From: Lingula anatina
Taxonomy: Eukaryota > Brachiopoda > Lingulata > Lingulida > Lingulidae
Assembly (NCBI RefSeq): GCF_001039355.2
Contig: NW_019775684.1
Coordinates: 135,466 to 167,906, forward strand
Reading direction: 5' to 3'
DNA length: 32,441 nt
Shown: positions 1 to 11,194 of the stretch, piece after piece
How the letters are laid out: every line of letters starts with the position of its first letter
Numbering within the stretch: the stretch's first letter is position 1
The notes under the pieces: model-generated
What the model was told of the DNA's origin: nothing
Seen by the model: the letters and a program-made list of their open reading frames with translations, nothing else
The model's database searches: none
Made by a program: the position numbers and the translations under genes

Positions 1-111
1 ACTTAAGCATGTTTTTTTTTTTTTTTTGGACTGTTTTTTTTTTTTTCGCCCTCTCGCACCGATTTTGGGGTACCCAGAGGATGTCATCCATAAAAATAAA
101 AAAGTGTGGCC
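1..111 (+). repeat. Interspersed repeat, copy A (cut by window start)
   Basis: Two T-runs separated by GGACTG are followed by CCCTCTCGCACCGATTT, a GGATGTCATCC near-palindrome and ATAAAAATAAAAAAGTGTGG. The same sequence occurs in reverse complement at 31359-31461 at roughly 90% identity by eye. Both copies translate to a shared peptide (LSHRF-G-QRMSSIKIKKCGL), but the similarity is at DNA level and includes the T-runs, so this is more likely a mobile repeat than a gene. The class is not recognised. The start lies outside the window. Confidence 0.7.
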
Positions 112-1601
112 TTACAAGCACACAATATCCCAATTTTAATGTAATTATAATGAGACTTCTTAGACTACAGTCGTTAAACCCAATTAATATGAAAACGGCT
201 TAATGTATTTTTTCTCTTGAGAAGTTCCATTTCAAAAGTAAATCTTTGCTTTGGGAATGAAGTCAGCTACTGCGCCATATATCAAAACTTACCCCTTTTT
301 AAATTAAAATAAGATCTCTTGGCCTGAGCTCTGAATATCTCTGCTGTCTCCTGCCATAAAGTTTTACCATTTCTCTTATTGTCATCATCTGCCATAATTA
401 TTATTATTATCCAAGTTCCACAAAATCACCCCATAAATGTACTCAGATCCTAAACTTGATCTTTGTGGAAGTCAAAATATATGTAGTTCCCGATTTACAA
501 ACACAAGTGATTAATGAAATTTGCTGGTTTCACTAAAATGTCTGTTTGTATCCTAAGCGACAACGTAAAAGACATTGAACTTTATCTGTTTAGAGTCAAA
601 CGGTTAACGTTAAGCTTACATCTTATGAACTAATAGCGACTAAGTAGTTCTTCCTTGGGGAGATAAGAAAAGTATAAATCTTTGATAAGTATTATCTATA
701 AAAAACATACACACCAACACATTCTACTTCATAGAGGCTTTGCTCCAAAGCTTGGCTACTTTTGGAGTAAGTATGTTTTTAATTTAATGTGGTATGAAGA
801 TTTACTACTCAATAAAACTTTTTTATTTCAAGAAGTTCATTTATCTCCCCCTCCCCCCATTAAATCCGATCATTTGTTTAGTACCGTAAGTAAATAGTAC
901 GCAGATACCTTCAGTGTTATCTTCAAGTGCTTCTCGGTTTCTGTGGAGTTAAGAAGAGTTCTCAACACAGATCTATCCCATAGCCATCATTAAATAGAAC
1001 CTCGGAAAGCTAACAATGCACTGAACAAGTTGTAGTCCAAAGTCATCTGGCATAACACTTCACAATTATATATTAATCTGGCCAGAAACACTTTTTCTTG
1101 AAGATTAATACCAAAATCAAGGTAAGTGTAAATGTTATGACTGTATAAATTGACCTATTAAACACATTTTGTTTGCCTACATGTCTGAGTGCATGTGTGT
1201 GTGGATGTATGTGTGCAAACATGCATATGTGAAAAAAAAGGAGAGAAAAGACAAAGAAAAAAAGAAAAAAAGGAAAGGAAATTCTTTACAGAATACCAAA
1301 AAGTTTCACCATACAGTAATATAGCTAAACAGAAAGGAGAACGTGATGCTTTGGAAACATCTTACTGTATGCTGATATGAGACATACATGCTAATGCTAC
1401 ACATGACTATGTGATCTGAGACAAATAAAAGCAGTGAAACAGGAATGCCATATCACCCTGGGGTTTCATTCTGGGTCATGGGGCTCATGGGCATAAACAT
1501 CAACCATAAACACTAAGACAGGTTTCCCATGCTAGATTGACCCATCTGGATCGGTCTATCTCCCTGGGGAATCTCACTAAATTGCTATCTACTAACCGGC
1601 T
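112..1601. other. Gene-poor stretch, possible 3' UTR of the minus-strand ORF
   Basis: No convincing coding exon is seen on either strand. The sequence is AT-rich with short homopolymers and a purine-rich tract at about 1230-1290. A TTTATT at about 823 (AATAAA on the minus strand) could be the poly(A) signal of the minus-strand gene ending at 1602, which would make part of this its 3' UTR. That assignment is inference only. Confidence 0.4.
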
Positions 1602-3038
1602 TCAAAGTCTTTTAAGCCGGTTACATTGATGGCAATGTAGTGATACTCTCCAAGGAGATAGATTGATCCAAATATCTGTGGGAATGGTCCCTAACACATG
1701 CACCAACATTGAAAAAAATACATCACAATAAAGAACAAAAACTACCCTAACAGGACTGCTTGGGGAAAAACTAAATGGTGACAACAATGACAGCCAAGAA
1801 GGACACCAAGCCTTACTCTTCAAAATGCCTCGGTGCATTTCTACCCACACAAAGGGACAACCAGGGGAGATTTTGCAGCGAGGACACCATTTCTTTTTGT
1901 CATTCCACTGAGGACATGTCACACTTTGGGACGACAGGCAAAGCTCGTGAAACCCTAGCCCACCTTTTAAAGTATTGCTGGCAGTCTCCGTCCAGATCCT
2001 CAAATCCATCTGAGCTCCTCCCGTGGGTCTGGAACCATGCCTCCCTGGCTGTAGGTCGATCTGAAACCCAGCAATCTGCTTCAGAGATCTTGAATGGACA
2101 GGATGAAATGATGATGATGATGATGATGATGAAGACTGTGAAAACTGCTCCTCTGTGACAATTTCCTGAGATGTTGTTCTCGATCTGGAGACAAATCTGT
2201 AAGGTGTGGCATCTCGCTGTCGATCTCCAAGAAGTAATACACTATCCTCCGTCGTTTCTCTAGCAAACTGGCCACTTGGAGACATGTTAATTGGCATTGG
2301 ATGATGAATGACTATAGGTAGTCCATGTGAGTCGGATCCAGAGGAGGGTCTGGATAACTTGTGGCCATAGGATATGTGGACACTGCTGTGTGAATCGGAG
2401 CTAATTGGCGGAGGAAGAGAAGTGACCGCTGGTGGTGGCTCCATCTCTCGAGGCCTCAGTGTTGAGACATGCACCATATGAGCCAGACTCTCAGTGTGAG
2501 GCCCAATCAATGGCTTCCTGCTCCTTGGACCCCAATCTGATGGGAGTACGGGACTGGAGCGACCTATTGGTTCAAAATCTGACATATCCTCGTGTGTTTC
2601 GTCTAAATTTGAGCTTGGCACACGCGTCCTAATGCTAGGCTCACTCAGGAAACCACTGTCGTCATGGCGTTTTGGACGTTCTGTTGCTATACGCCAATGA
2701 AGCAATGGTGCTTCCTCTGACGTTGAATTTCCAAGAGGACATTTTCCCGAATTAGCAGCCATGTCTGGTTCTTTATTGTCACTACTTACAGGAATATCTC
2801 TAGGTTTTCTTAATTCTATATTAGGTCTCTCACCTTCCTCATCCACAAACCCTGCCTTGGAAACAGGGGAACGTTGTGTACCCGGTAAAGTACTGTTGTC
2901 CTTAGAAATTTCGCTCGGTTCAAATTTTATAGGTGGGTTTCGTACGTCTGTCCAGGAGCCTCGATTGGCTGCACAACAGCAGAGTTTACAAGACTTGCAC
3001 TTTTTCTTCCTTTTGCGTACCTTTTCCTTTCCATCCAT
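1602..3038 (-). CDS. Unrecognised basic, Cys-cluster, Ser/Pro-rich protein
   Basis: A 478-codon ORF with no family I recognise. Residues 1-27 form a strongly basic stretch (KVRKRKKKCKSCK) followed by clustered cysteines (C14, C17, C20-C22), the composition of a membrane-proximal, possibly S-acylated segment. Residues 40-330 are low complexity, with many Ser, Pro and Arg, acidic patches and no predicted fold by eye. A Ser tract at about 302-310 is encoded by an ATG/CAT trinucleotide run at 2107-2131. From residue 360 the composition changes (Cys, Trp, a hydrophobic stretch at about 410-440). A possible donor (AAAAG before GTGGGC, near 1962) lies just before this change, so the last 120 residues may be intron read-through. 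The ATG is preceded by in-frame TGA with no AG in between, which favours a true start over an internal exon. It could alternatively be the cytoplasmic-tail exon of a receptor. Confidence 0.55.
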   Translation of the reverse strand: MDGKEKVRKRKKKCKSCKLCCCAANRGSWTDVRNPPIKFEPSEISKDNSTLPGTQRSPVSKAGFVDEEGERPNIELRKPRDIPVSSDNKEPDMAANSGKCPLGNSTSEEAPLLHWRIATERPKRHDDSGFLSEPSIRTRVPSSNLDETHEDMSDFEPIGRSSPVLPSDWGPRSRKPLIGPHTESLAHMVHVSTLRPREMEPPPAVTSLPPPISSDSHSSVHISYGHKLSRPSSGSDSHGLPIVIHHPMPINMSPSGQFARETTEDSVLLLGDRQRDATPYRFVSRSRTTSQEIVTEEQFSQSSSSSSSSSFHPVHSRSLKQIAGFQIDLQPGRHGSRPTGGAQMDLRIWTETASNTLKGGLGFHELCLSSQSVTCPQWNDKKKWCPRCKISPGCPFVWVEMHRGILKSKAWCPSWLSLLSPFSFSPSSPVRVVFVLYCDVFFSMLVHVLGTIPTDIWINLSPWRVSLHCHQCNRLKRL

Positions 3039-3096
3039 TAATCACACAGTAGGGACCGCCATAAGCAGTCACTTTCAATCAATATGTTGCGTCCAT
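3039..3096 (-). promoter_or_regulatory. Two upstream ORFs before the 3038 ATG
   Basis: Reading the minus strand, a 5-codon ORF (MDATY, 3096-3079) and a 6-codon ORF (MAVPTV, 3062-3042) precede the main ATG. The second is in the same frame and its TGA lies one codon before that ATG (TGA TTA ATG). If this stretch is in the mRNA, translation of the main ORF would depend on leaky scanning or reinitiation. That it is transcribed is inferred, not shown. Confidence 0.4.
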
Positions 3097-3345
3097 TTTT
3101 GTTTCCTCCAAGGCTTGTTTAGATTCATTGGTTATTTTAGTATGCATCATTACCTATCTCGTATTGCATTACCATCCACAAATGATAAATAATTTATTAC
3201 TTGTTCATCCTCTTTTGGGTGATAGTTACATGTACAAAACTTGGGCACTGGCATGAACTGTTTGATTATTTATTAGTACTTTATCAGTTTCCCTGGGTTG
3301 AAAGAAATGTCTTGCTTGTCCCTCCCATACAATATTCAATATCTT

Positions 3346-3567
3346 TCAAAATGCCATTAGAATTTCCTGTGCACTTGGGTTTTTAGATTGTATAAATTTT
3401 CTCCTTTTGATGATCAGGCAATATGATAGCCAACCAATCAATTTTCTCCAAGCAATCTTCTTAAATGCATGTTTAACTTTCTGGTTGCGATTGAAAATCA
3501 ATCGTAAAATGGACTTAAGTAAGTTGGATAAATGAACCTCCAAGTCCTTGTAACATTCTTCTGTCAC
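3346..3567 (-). other. Coding-like ORF of unknown status
   Basis: An open stretch of about 70 codons containing ECYKDLEVHLSNLLKSILRL and many Lys and Arg. A possible acceptor (TTATGTGACAG) lies just upstream on the minus strand. No donor, homolog or conserved motif is recognised. It may be an exon, a decayed gene fragment or chance. Confidence 0.2.
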
Positions 3568-3987
3568 ATAATAAGATTTAACAGGTCAAAAACACAGGTT
3601 GAGTTCTGTAAGTGAATCTTCATTCAAAAAGTTTTTGAAGAATTTTTTACACCTATTTCTCAAATTTATCACCTGTGTGTGGCCGATACCTCCATCCTGT
3701 GAATTAAGTCAATGTCCCTCCATAAAATATTTGTGTTGTGCACAAGTCCCGGCTGGTCCCTCGTGACTTATTATGTGAGCCGTCAAAACAACATTCTCCT
3801 TTAGTCTGTAAGTACCTCCCTGGTGACACTCGGCCAGATATAAGCTTCTTATATATAGATATATTGTATAGTTTCCAGCTATGTTCACCTTTCCCTGTCC
3901 TATTATGGTCAGTTGCATTCCTGAGAGCTTAAAGTGCAGCGTGAGTTTATGCTTCTGATACAATTCTCATAGCATTCCTCAAATTTG

Positions 3988-4119
3988 TTATTCCTGGATC
4001 TTGTTGCGTTCAAGGAAATTCCCACGAAAATCGGACAAATCCTCCGTCAAATGTTTCTCAAGTTCCATGTACAAATTCGTGTCATTCTCGATTTTCATTG
4101 GCGTTAGTATACGCTTAGC
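3988..4119 (-). CDS. Candidate terminal exon, unrecognised protein
   Basis: On the minus strand an acceptor (CTTCATTTAG) is followed in phase 0 by 43 codons and TAA. The peptide is amphipathic and charged (MKIENDTNLYMELEKHLTED in its first half), unlike random AT-rich translation. It joins in phase 0 to the candidate exon at 4317-4223. Another frame directly downstream also looks coding (FEECYENCIRSINSRC), so a frameshift or a more complex exon structure is possible. No family is recognised. Confidence 0.33.
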   Translation of the reverse strand, partial: AKRILTPMKIENDTNLYMELEKHLTEDLSDFRGNFLERNKIQE

Positions 4120-4222
4120 CTAAATGAAGTTTGTTTGCATGCACTGTTGTGTTTACACACTGTGTTTAATGGCTGGAGAAAGTGAACATAGAATACACCT
4201 GAGTTCTGAATAATTACCTCAC

Positions 4223-4317
4223 AATGCCCCATTCATAAGTAAATACGTCCCTGGGTTCTGGCTCTATGAAGCATTGAAAGTCTATCACCTCTGCCTTGCT
4301 AGTGGTGGTCGCGTTCT
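4223..4317 (-). CDS. Candidate internal exon, unrecognised protein
   Basis: Bounded on the minus strand by an acceptor (TATTGTTTGACCAG) and a donor (GTGAGG). It enters in phase 1 and leaves in phase 0. The 31 encoded residues include KAEVIDFQCFIEPEPRDVF and YEWGI. The Cys-x14-Trp spacing resembles the B-C strands of an immunoglobulin-like fold, but 31 residues are too few to claim this. The entry phase fits the phase-1 ends of the candidate first exons at 7445, 11195 and 16679. Confidence 0.35.
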
Positions 4318-5177
4318 CTGGTCAAACAATAACACAGCCGGTTCTTTCAACCTGCATTTGTGTACGTCCCATTCAAACAATTGAAAAAACTGCCTTTGAA
4401 AAATTTGAAGCTTAAATTTGCAGAAATAACTGTTTTCAATTAGCAGACAATGGAACAAATTTTATAACTTTACAGGCAATTTAAGGCACAATTACACTGC
4501 TCCACATCCCATACTGGATACACCAGAGAGGCTGATGGGTTCTTGCAGCCTGTATGTACCTAAACTTACTTGTATGGGATCAATAAAGTCCCCATCTACT
4601 ATCCTATGACCATCCTAATGAAAAGTTTGTTTACCTGAGGCTTTGATTCAGTAAGTGAGACCCAACTTCAATCAATAACACAACTGCAATTTTAAGTCAC
4701 AACAAAAAGAAAAGTCAATATTACGGGAAACAAAACCATTCAAAACTTTATCAATTACATAATCTGCTAATGGGTTCCAAAAACATGATGTAGGAAAAAA
4801 AAAACGATCTAAACATTAACACTTTCTTTAAGTGCTAAATAACCTTATTATCCAATTCATTATCTTAGCACTGAGTAAACCATGAAATGATGAGTATCAA
4901 GAGTGCGATCAAAAGCCTGGATGAAACGGTAGCATGCAATCTGCAATGAGCACATGTTATTGTACATAATTTGTCTACCTAAAGCAAACACCCAGAAGGA
5001 GACTTAAATCTTCTTTAATACTCCATACATATCATCTTACAAATAATATTGGCAATTTGATTAATTGCAATGTTTTGTACATGTTAAAATGTCTGTACTG
5101 AGCATTTTCAACTGAGACCGAAATATAGCTTGGCAGTCACGGGATGAAAAAATACAGTAATTATTGTCTAATTATCT

Positions 5178-5217
5178 AAAGCTTTCAGCCCCTAGGCCTT
5201 CTTCGGGGATTTTTTCT
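5178..5217 (-). other. Nested hairpin with hammerhead-like core
   Basis: GCTTTCAG pairs with CTGAAGC and an inner CCCC pairs with GGGG. On the minus strand the order is CCGAAGA, then GGCCTAGGGGC (a short stem), then TGAAAGC. This recalls the hammerhead ribozyme core CUGANGA - stem II - GAAA, with U changed to C in the first block. No convincing helix III or cleavage site is seen, so it is at best a relic of the kind carried by some retroelements. Confidence 0.3.
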
Positions 5218-5338
5218 GAAGCATTATTTTCTCTGAAGTGTTGCTGAACAATGTGCTTCATCTGAATGTTCCATCCTCAATACTCCCGAGTCCTCCAACC
5301 ATAAGCTACATTTTGCATTAATCGTGCACGCACGAACG

Positions 5339-5342
<4 letters not shown>

Positions 5343-5380
<38 letters not shown>
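5343..5380. repeat. (CA)n microsatellite
   Basis: About 19 uninterrupted CA units, preceded by a degenerate GCACGAACGCACG stretch. Confidence 0.95.
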
Positions 5381-5383
<3 letters not shown>

Positions 5384-5619
5384 CAGTACTTTTTAACATT
5401 CAAAGGTTATATTCTGTATATGTACTGACACTTCACAAACCACTGTTTAATGTGCCATGCATACTTAGACCAAATTCAATGTGTTAGAGAAGACAGGTGA
5501 GATTTTATCACAGTAGGATTGTGCTGGAGAAGATTTCGGATGATGTTTTCCTTACAAGAACAGATGTAAATAAAATCATTGAATACATTAAAAATTACCT
5601 TGTGTTGTACAATTAGGTC

Positions 5620-6132
5620 AATTTTCAAACTTTCCCTGTATTTTAACAAAACAAAATCTCCTAGGAAATCTAAAGTAAAGCAAAACTATGATTTGGGAGT
5701 TGTGAAGCAAGAAATGCATTAACATGAAAAAAATTAGATTATGCAGATTTGTGAACTTGACCTGTATTTTCACAAAAAAAAATAATAAATTTTAAAGCAG
5801 AAAAGAAATATGGTTTAGCAGCCATGGGGTAAACAGAAGGTTACACAACAGCTCCACAGGCAGATAGTCAACCAGAATATATACTCCCAATGTCTCTTTG
5901 TACAAACAAGGGGTATCATAATTTATCCAGGAATTCAATATTATGCAGCAGTAAAGGCTGAATCTGCTTTGTGAACTTGACCTGCATTTTCACCAAACGA
6001 AACCTCAAAGTAAATTCAAAGCAGAACGAAATTTTGGATTGTTAGTTATGGGGTTAAAAAAATCAACTTACAGTCTCAGGATATACAAATAAGATGCATT
6101 ATAATTTTTCCAGGAATTTAATATTATGTCGC
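5620..6132 (+). repeat. Diverged local tandem repeat, 2-3 units
   Basis: TTTGTGAACTTGACCTG followed by a TATTTTCAC-like run recurs at about 5747 and 5969. Each is followed by an AAAGCAGAA motif, a TATGGTTTAGCAGCCATGGGG or ATTGTTAGTTATGGGG block, and TCCAGGAATTYAATATTATG at about 5929 and 6112. A more degraded first unit starts near 5620. The period is about 220 bp between the two better units. Confidence 0.55.
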
Positions 6133-7444
6133 TCCCATAAGAAACACAATCCGGACATAAAATTAAGATTTCGAAAAAGCACAGCTTGCCCACTGCAATA
6201 ACCAAGATAAGTAGGCCATTAAAATCATGTCTGCAATCAAATTCAAATTTATTGCAGCACAAGGGTCAGACCTTGCCCATAAATTGTACAGTTATTGTGT
6301 GCTGAGGGGAGTCACATATTACACTGTTAATATACAACATGGTGACTGCAACACCACTGTGACCTGGCTGTACCTTTCACTCCACTCAGAGGGTCTGTTT
6401 GTGAGATTGGTTTACCATTGCCATAGAAACGCCATGGCAACACTATGCTTTCAGCATGCCTCCATGGATCCTGTGCAAGTGAATGAGAACACGTGTGGAA
6501 GGAAGCTGCCTCCCACAAAGGGAACTTTTACCTCTAACAAGAAAAAAATTACAGTCACACAAAATTGTTGTTTAAGTGGCTTGCACTTTATACTAATGAG
6601 AACTCTTGTACCGTATAGGGAGTGCTTTTGCTCTTTTCTACCAGACCTGGCAATATAAAACAACATGTTGGCAAGGCATCAACAGTCCTAGAACCTGGGC
6701 CCTAGAACCTCATCACCTAGTCACAAGAATATGATCAAATAAAAAGGAAATTGCAACCATATTCTAACCAAGCAACATAACAGAAAGTATGATACATGAA
6801 GAACTATTTAACCCTGTATTAACACGCTCGGCCCTGCTGCCTAATCTAATGTTGTTATGTATAAAACAACCAGACCCTACAATCAACTTAAAATACCCCC
6901 TTCAACTGCAACTGTGAGGTTGCCTATATCAAACGAGTGAAACAAAACTTATTATGAGGCCTGCGTTTTGAAAATGTGCTGAACTTTACGTTTGTTTATT
7001 CATTATTCACAGTCAGCCCAGTGTTTGGGTACATTTTGAGCTCGAGTGAGAAGACTGAATGGCCAGCTCCAATGTACACCAACACAACTGTTTAAAGATC
7101 AGCACAATTAACAATACTGAACAGAGGTGGCGGATTCCTTTGTTGTTACTAATCAAGGAGACTTATGGATTTCCAATCCTACTCAAACATGTCACCTGCT
7201 GCCTTGTAATATAGAATGGGGGAAAACAAAAGTTTTTATTCCCTGTTCAAGAATTCTTGCCAAAATCCAGAAATTACCAGGCATAATATATTACACCATA
7301 TTCACAGTTATTTTTTCTAGTTCAAGATCATATTGATCATACATGTTAGTCCTGTACATAAGTTTTTCACCTATCTTCATGGGGGGACCAATAATTGTAA
7401 GAACTGAAAAACAGAATGATAAAAATTACCATCTAAAACAATAC

Positions 7445-7487
7445 CTTTCTTGGCCAAGCCCTGTCTCTCAGTGAACCTTGCAGACAT
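7445..7487 (-). CDS. Candidate short first coding exon
   Basis: On the minus strand ATG begins 14 codons (MSARFTERQGLAKK) ending in phase 1 at a GTATTG donor. An in-frame TGA lies four codons upstream, so the ATG would be the start. The peptide is basic and polar. No family is recognised. It shares its end phase with the candidate first exons at 11195-11282 and 16679-16943, and could be an alternative N-terminus of the same gene. The weak donor and short length keep confidence low. Confidence 0.3.
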
Positions 7488-10400
7488 CTTTTGTGTTCAA
7501 GTGATCCTTTATAAAAAGAGTATCTGTCCTTGCCCTACATATATAGGGTCCAGCAACAATAGCAGCAGTATCAATTTCCTCAAAGTCCACTGTCAACTTC
7601 AAACATCAGCTGGAGCAGTGGCACACCTTCATAAGCCAGTGCACGCAAATTCCTGTCTTGAAAAAAAAACAGTGGTGGCATTTGCTCAACCGACTTACAC
7701 GGTACCCTGCAGTGACAGATATTTGTGACCCAATTAACTTCTGAAACTTCAGAAACGCTGAGTGGTCACATGACCTCAATAACAGTTTCCAATAAATTTG
7801 ACTAGCAGAACAAACAGCACAGTTTACATAACACACTGGGACATAATCTGTCAAACAGAATTTTTTAGCAGGCCGGGTAAAGTGGTATTGGATTTCTTTT
7901 GAAGGAGTGTTTTAATTGAGGGTGAGTATGTTGAGGACAACTACTACAATACATGTAGGTCTATCCTACAGATACAAGGTGGCAATGAACTCTATTCACA
8001 ATTTTAAATTATTTAGTGAAAATTATTAAAAGCAAATGTAATCTTCATGGTAGTATCAGGAAGAGTTACTTGGGGAATGGTTTTTAAACCTCCATATAAA
8101 ATGATACTTGAAACAGCCAAGTAGGTGGTTTCACACTGAACCCATTAAATTAAGATTGATCTATGTGACTTTTTTATGTGATACATGTTACTGCAATGTT
8201 ATCATCAATACTTGTCACATCATAGAGCATATAGCCAGTACACCTGGTATTATAAAGGACAGTCATGCAAACAGGAGGATGTAAGAAGCTCCTCTATGTA
8301 CATTTAGTCAGACCAACAGGAATAGACTGTACCAAAATATTAAGGCAAATCAACATAAAAATTCTTGTTCACCATGCAACCAGTGCTAGTACCTGTGTTG
8401 TAAAAATTACTATGATTTTTTTTCAGATACTTAGTTTGATCATGAATACACGATAATGGAGTTTTATGGCTCAATTCAGAATTTCAATAATAATCATTTG
8501 TAATAATAATAATTTAAATAATTATCTTTATTAAAAGACTGGGACAGTTATGTCTCTGATTGCAGATACCCATATACCAGGGTTGATGCAAAAATGAGAA
8601 AACGCTTTGATGCATGTAACAGTTCTTAAACAAAACATTCTAAAATCACCTTTCTGCAATCCATCAATCTGAAACAATTTTCTCCAAATTTTGCCCCATG
8701 CTTAAAGGTAAATATTGCACTAAGACTGAGTGTGTTCAGTTCATTTCCTGTTGACCCTAAATGACCAAATGTCCAGGCCAGCAGTACTTTTAATGGTATT
8801 TCACCTCCCTGGCTGGTCCATGTCCAGACATATCAATTGACCATACAAATCATCTAATTATAATCCCCCTGAGACTGCTGGAGCACTTCACAAATTATTT
8901 CACAGCATGTGGAGTCTCTTCCTGAGTGGAACCTGTGTGCATGAATTACTGTGTGTCAATGTGATCCATGTGGATTTTTATGGAAAATTTGCCCAAAGTG
9001 GAATAAAAACACTGTAATTATGTAATTAATTTAATTTAGTTGCATTTATGATGAACTGAACATGTCAGGTTAAAATTCCACTTCTTTTATTATCTTTATC
9101 TGTATTATAACTACAGTGGACCCTGCATGGCTTATTTCAGATGAGCCATAAATAATCTGAACCTTTCTGTTATTTGATGGCAATAAAAATTATGTTTTTT
9201 GGGTGAAAAGCAGTCAAATGAATATAAAGTATTTGTACCAAGGCATATCAATAAAGCTGACAGATGGCGCCACTGAAACATCTTTTTTTTTTTTCTATCA
9301 AAACCAACTTTACTACAATATACATTATCTCGTCTCAACCTAATGGCTAATGTTCAATAAACATCAGGTAACAGGGATCATTCCAAACTTATCCAACTAT
9401 CTGTGCATATTTAATTATCTTATTAAGTACACAGGAACACTGTAAACTGATTTCTGAACAGATATGTCCTATCTATCTGAATCAACCTGGCATCCAGTTA
9501 TGAAGTGCCTATTCTGAGAATGTTCTTTAAAATATGACATTCTTTTCTAAATTTCCAGATTTCTTTCATTATTTCACTCTACAAATATATCCAGTGAGCA
9601 GTCTTGAATCCAATCCGTGATTGCACAAAAACAAGAAAATCTTTGCATAAAATTCACAGCTGCTGGTATTGAGGGATTCATTCATAAAATCAGAGTAAAC
9701 AGTAACTTCTAAAATTCTTTTTCTAAAAATTTCCAATCCTTGTGCAGACCTTTATTCATTACAGTGCTGAAAACACCTTTTTCCCGTTTTATTCTGATCT
9801 GACACAGATCTTTTGTACATATTAATCCTGACATCGCCAAATATTTTGTTAACCTCAGCTTTATGCAATTCACACTCCAAGTCTGACCTTTGGCGAGATA
9901 TTAAATGGTTTACCGAGCTAAGTAAAGTTTACAAAACCTCCTTACTGTTGGCGGTCAGGACCTATTATCATAATAATGTTCTACGAAGATGCAACAAAAT
10001 GCATTGCATGAAGAACCTGGTACAATGAAACTGGAGTTTGGTATGCAGCAACTTTTTTCCTTGGGTGGCCATGCAGTGATATGCTTCTTCATTTCTACAT
10101 GTAAATGTTGTTTAACAATCTGTTTCTACAGTTTGTAAAATGTAAAACTTGTTACATATTTTAGTGAGATTACTGCACTATTTCAATTTTTTGTTTAAAA
10201 AAATTAATCATCAAAACTGCCACAGTAAATTCAAAAATGATTCAACTCTTCTTCTTAATCTTTCCCTTCATAAAATATATGCTAGGGACTGGACGGCAAA
10301 AATATATTCTAAAACTGAAGCGAAAAACCATAACACGATGCAGTACTCAATATTCAAAATATCAATTCTACACACACACTACATTTCATATATATAATAC

Positions 10401-11194
10401 AAAACAGATATGAACATCAGTCAATATTGGAAAGTTTGCAGGTGGGTTGCGTTACAGACCCTGCACATTTGCACACAAAGCCTGGAGACCATACATTTAC
10501 ACAAGTGATGTGAAAACGATGTAACCTTATTGATCTACGTAACAGCTCTTCTAAATGACAATTGCAAAGCTAAGGTTCAGGAAACATTAACCAAAGCATT
10601 ATGTCATTAATCCTTTTTGGTGAAGAAACAATTTTATGGGGACAACAGCTTGTCCTCAACTTGAAAAACGACAGGATTCTATGTGCCTGAAAAACTACAC
10701 ACTATCACACATTTTTTTCTGTTAACTGTTAATATCATGAACGAGCTACTGATCAAATGTGAGCCTTAACACCCATTTCACTAGACCCATACCCTGGCAT
10801 GCTAAAAAGGATATGTTAGTGTGACAACATGCCACAGAGATGGACAAGCTGTAATTGTTCGCCGTAGCTATTATCCAATTATCACGAAATCCTCCCCTCT
10901 GTTTTTCCAACGTTTCACCTGGTTTAACCATTCCAGAAAAAAATTCAAATATTGTGATAATCTAGATGACACTTTGCTTTTACTGAAATTACAGAAATCG
11001 CTTTATCATATATAAATATATATATACTGTATGAGCAATTCCATTTCTTTTAGAAGCCATGTATTCAAAACCGTGTTCCAAAATTCCAATATTTTGCATT
11101 GAATTACATAAGACTGGAAGGCAGGCAATGCCTGTTGACATATATCAATTCTCCTGAATGTCAGGTACAAACTGAACATTTCACTTCATCTTAC
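7488..11194. other. Intron or intergenic, no exon supported
   Basis: AT-rich sequence with scattered short ORFs on both strands, none with splice sites plus convincing composition. It contains one copy of a 215-bp direct repeat (9310-9525). A possible minus-strand exon near 8710-8650 has splice-like ends, but two frames look equally open and it is not called. Confidence 0.4.
9310..9525 (+). repeat. Direct repeat, copy 1 (~215 bp)
   Basis: Nearly the same sequence recurs at 12248-12465 in the same orientation, about 93% identical by eye. It includes a 50-base block around CTAATGGCTAATGTTCAATA with no differences. Similarity starts at TTACTAYAATATA and fades after ATTCTGA. No terminal inverted repeats or coding potential are visible. 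Confidence 0.85.

Larger units (their letters stand above)
4318..7444. other. Intron or intergenic, repeat-bearing
   Basis: No further exon is supported with confidence. The stretch holds a possible LINE-like 3' tail near 4540-4605 (ACTTGTATGGGATCAATAAAG), a structured hairpin at 5178-5217, a CA microsatellite and a diverged tandem array at 5620-6132. A minus-strand open segment near 6560-6470 follows a good pyrimidine-rich acceptor but lacks a donor, so it is not called. Confidence 0.4.

Noticed and set aside
1775-2158. 127-codon plus-strand ORF with a Met tract
   Set aside because: It is the opposite-strand shadow of the 1602-3038 ORF; the Met tract comes from the ATG trinucleotide run.
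2761-3192. 143-codon plus-strand ORF
   Set aside because: Antisense to the start of the 1602-3038 ORF and running into AT-rich DNA, with no motif.
4540-4605. LINE 3' tail (ACTTGTATGGGATCAATAAAG)
   Set aside because: It resembles non-LTR element tails, but no coding part or tandem tail is present, so it is mentioned only in the region note.
5341-5383. CRISPR-like regular repeat
   Set aside because: It is a simple CA microsatellite; no spaced repeats of CRISPR type occur anywhere in the window.
6450-6565. Minus-strand exon after a strong TTTTTTTCTTGTTAG acceptor
   Set aside because: The open frame soon ends in TGA and no donor precedes the stop; composition is ambiguous.
6227-6658. 143-codon plus-strand ORF
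   Set aside because: Composition is not protein-like, no splice support or recognisable motif, and the opposite strand is equally open.
7500-7560. TATA-like TTTTTATAAAGG upstream of the 7487 ATG
   Set aside because: It lies only about 20 bases before the ATG, too close for a normal promoter, and such strings are frequent in AT-rich DNA.
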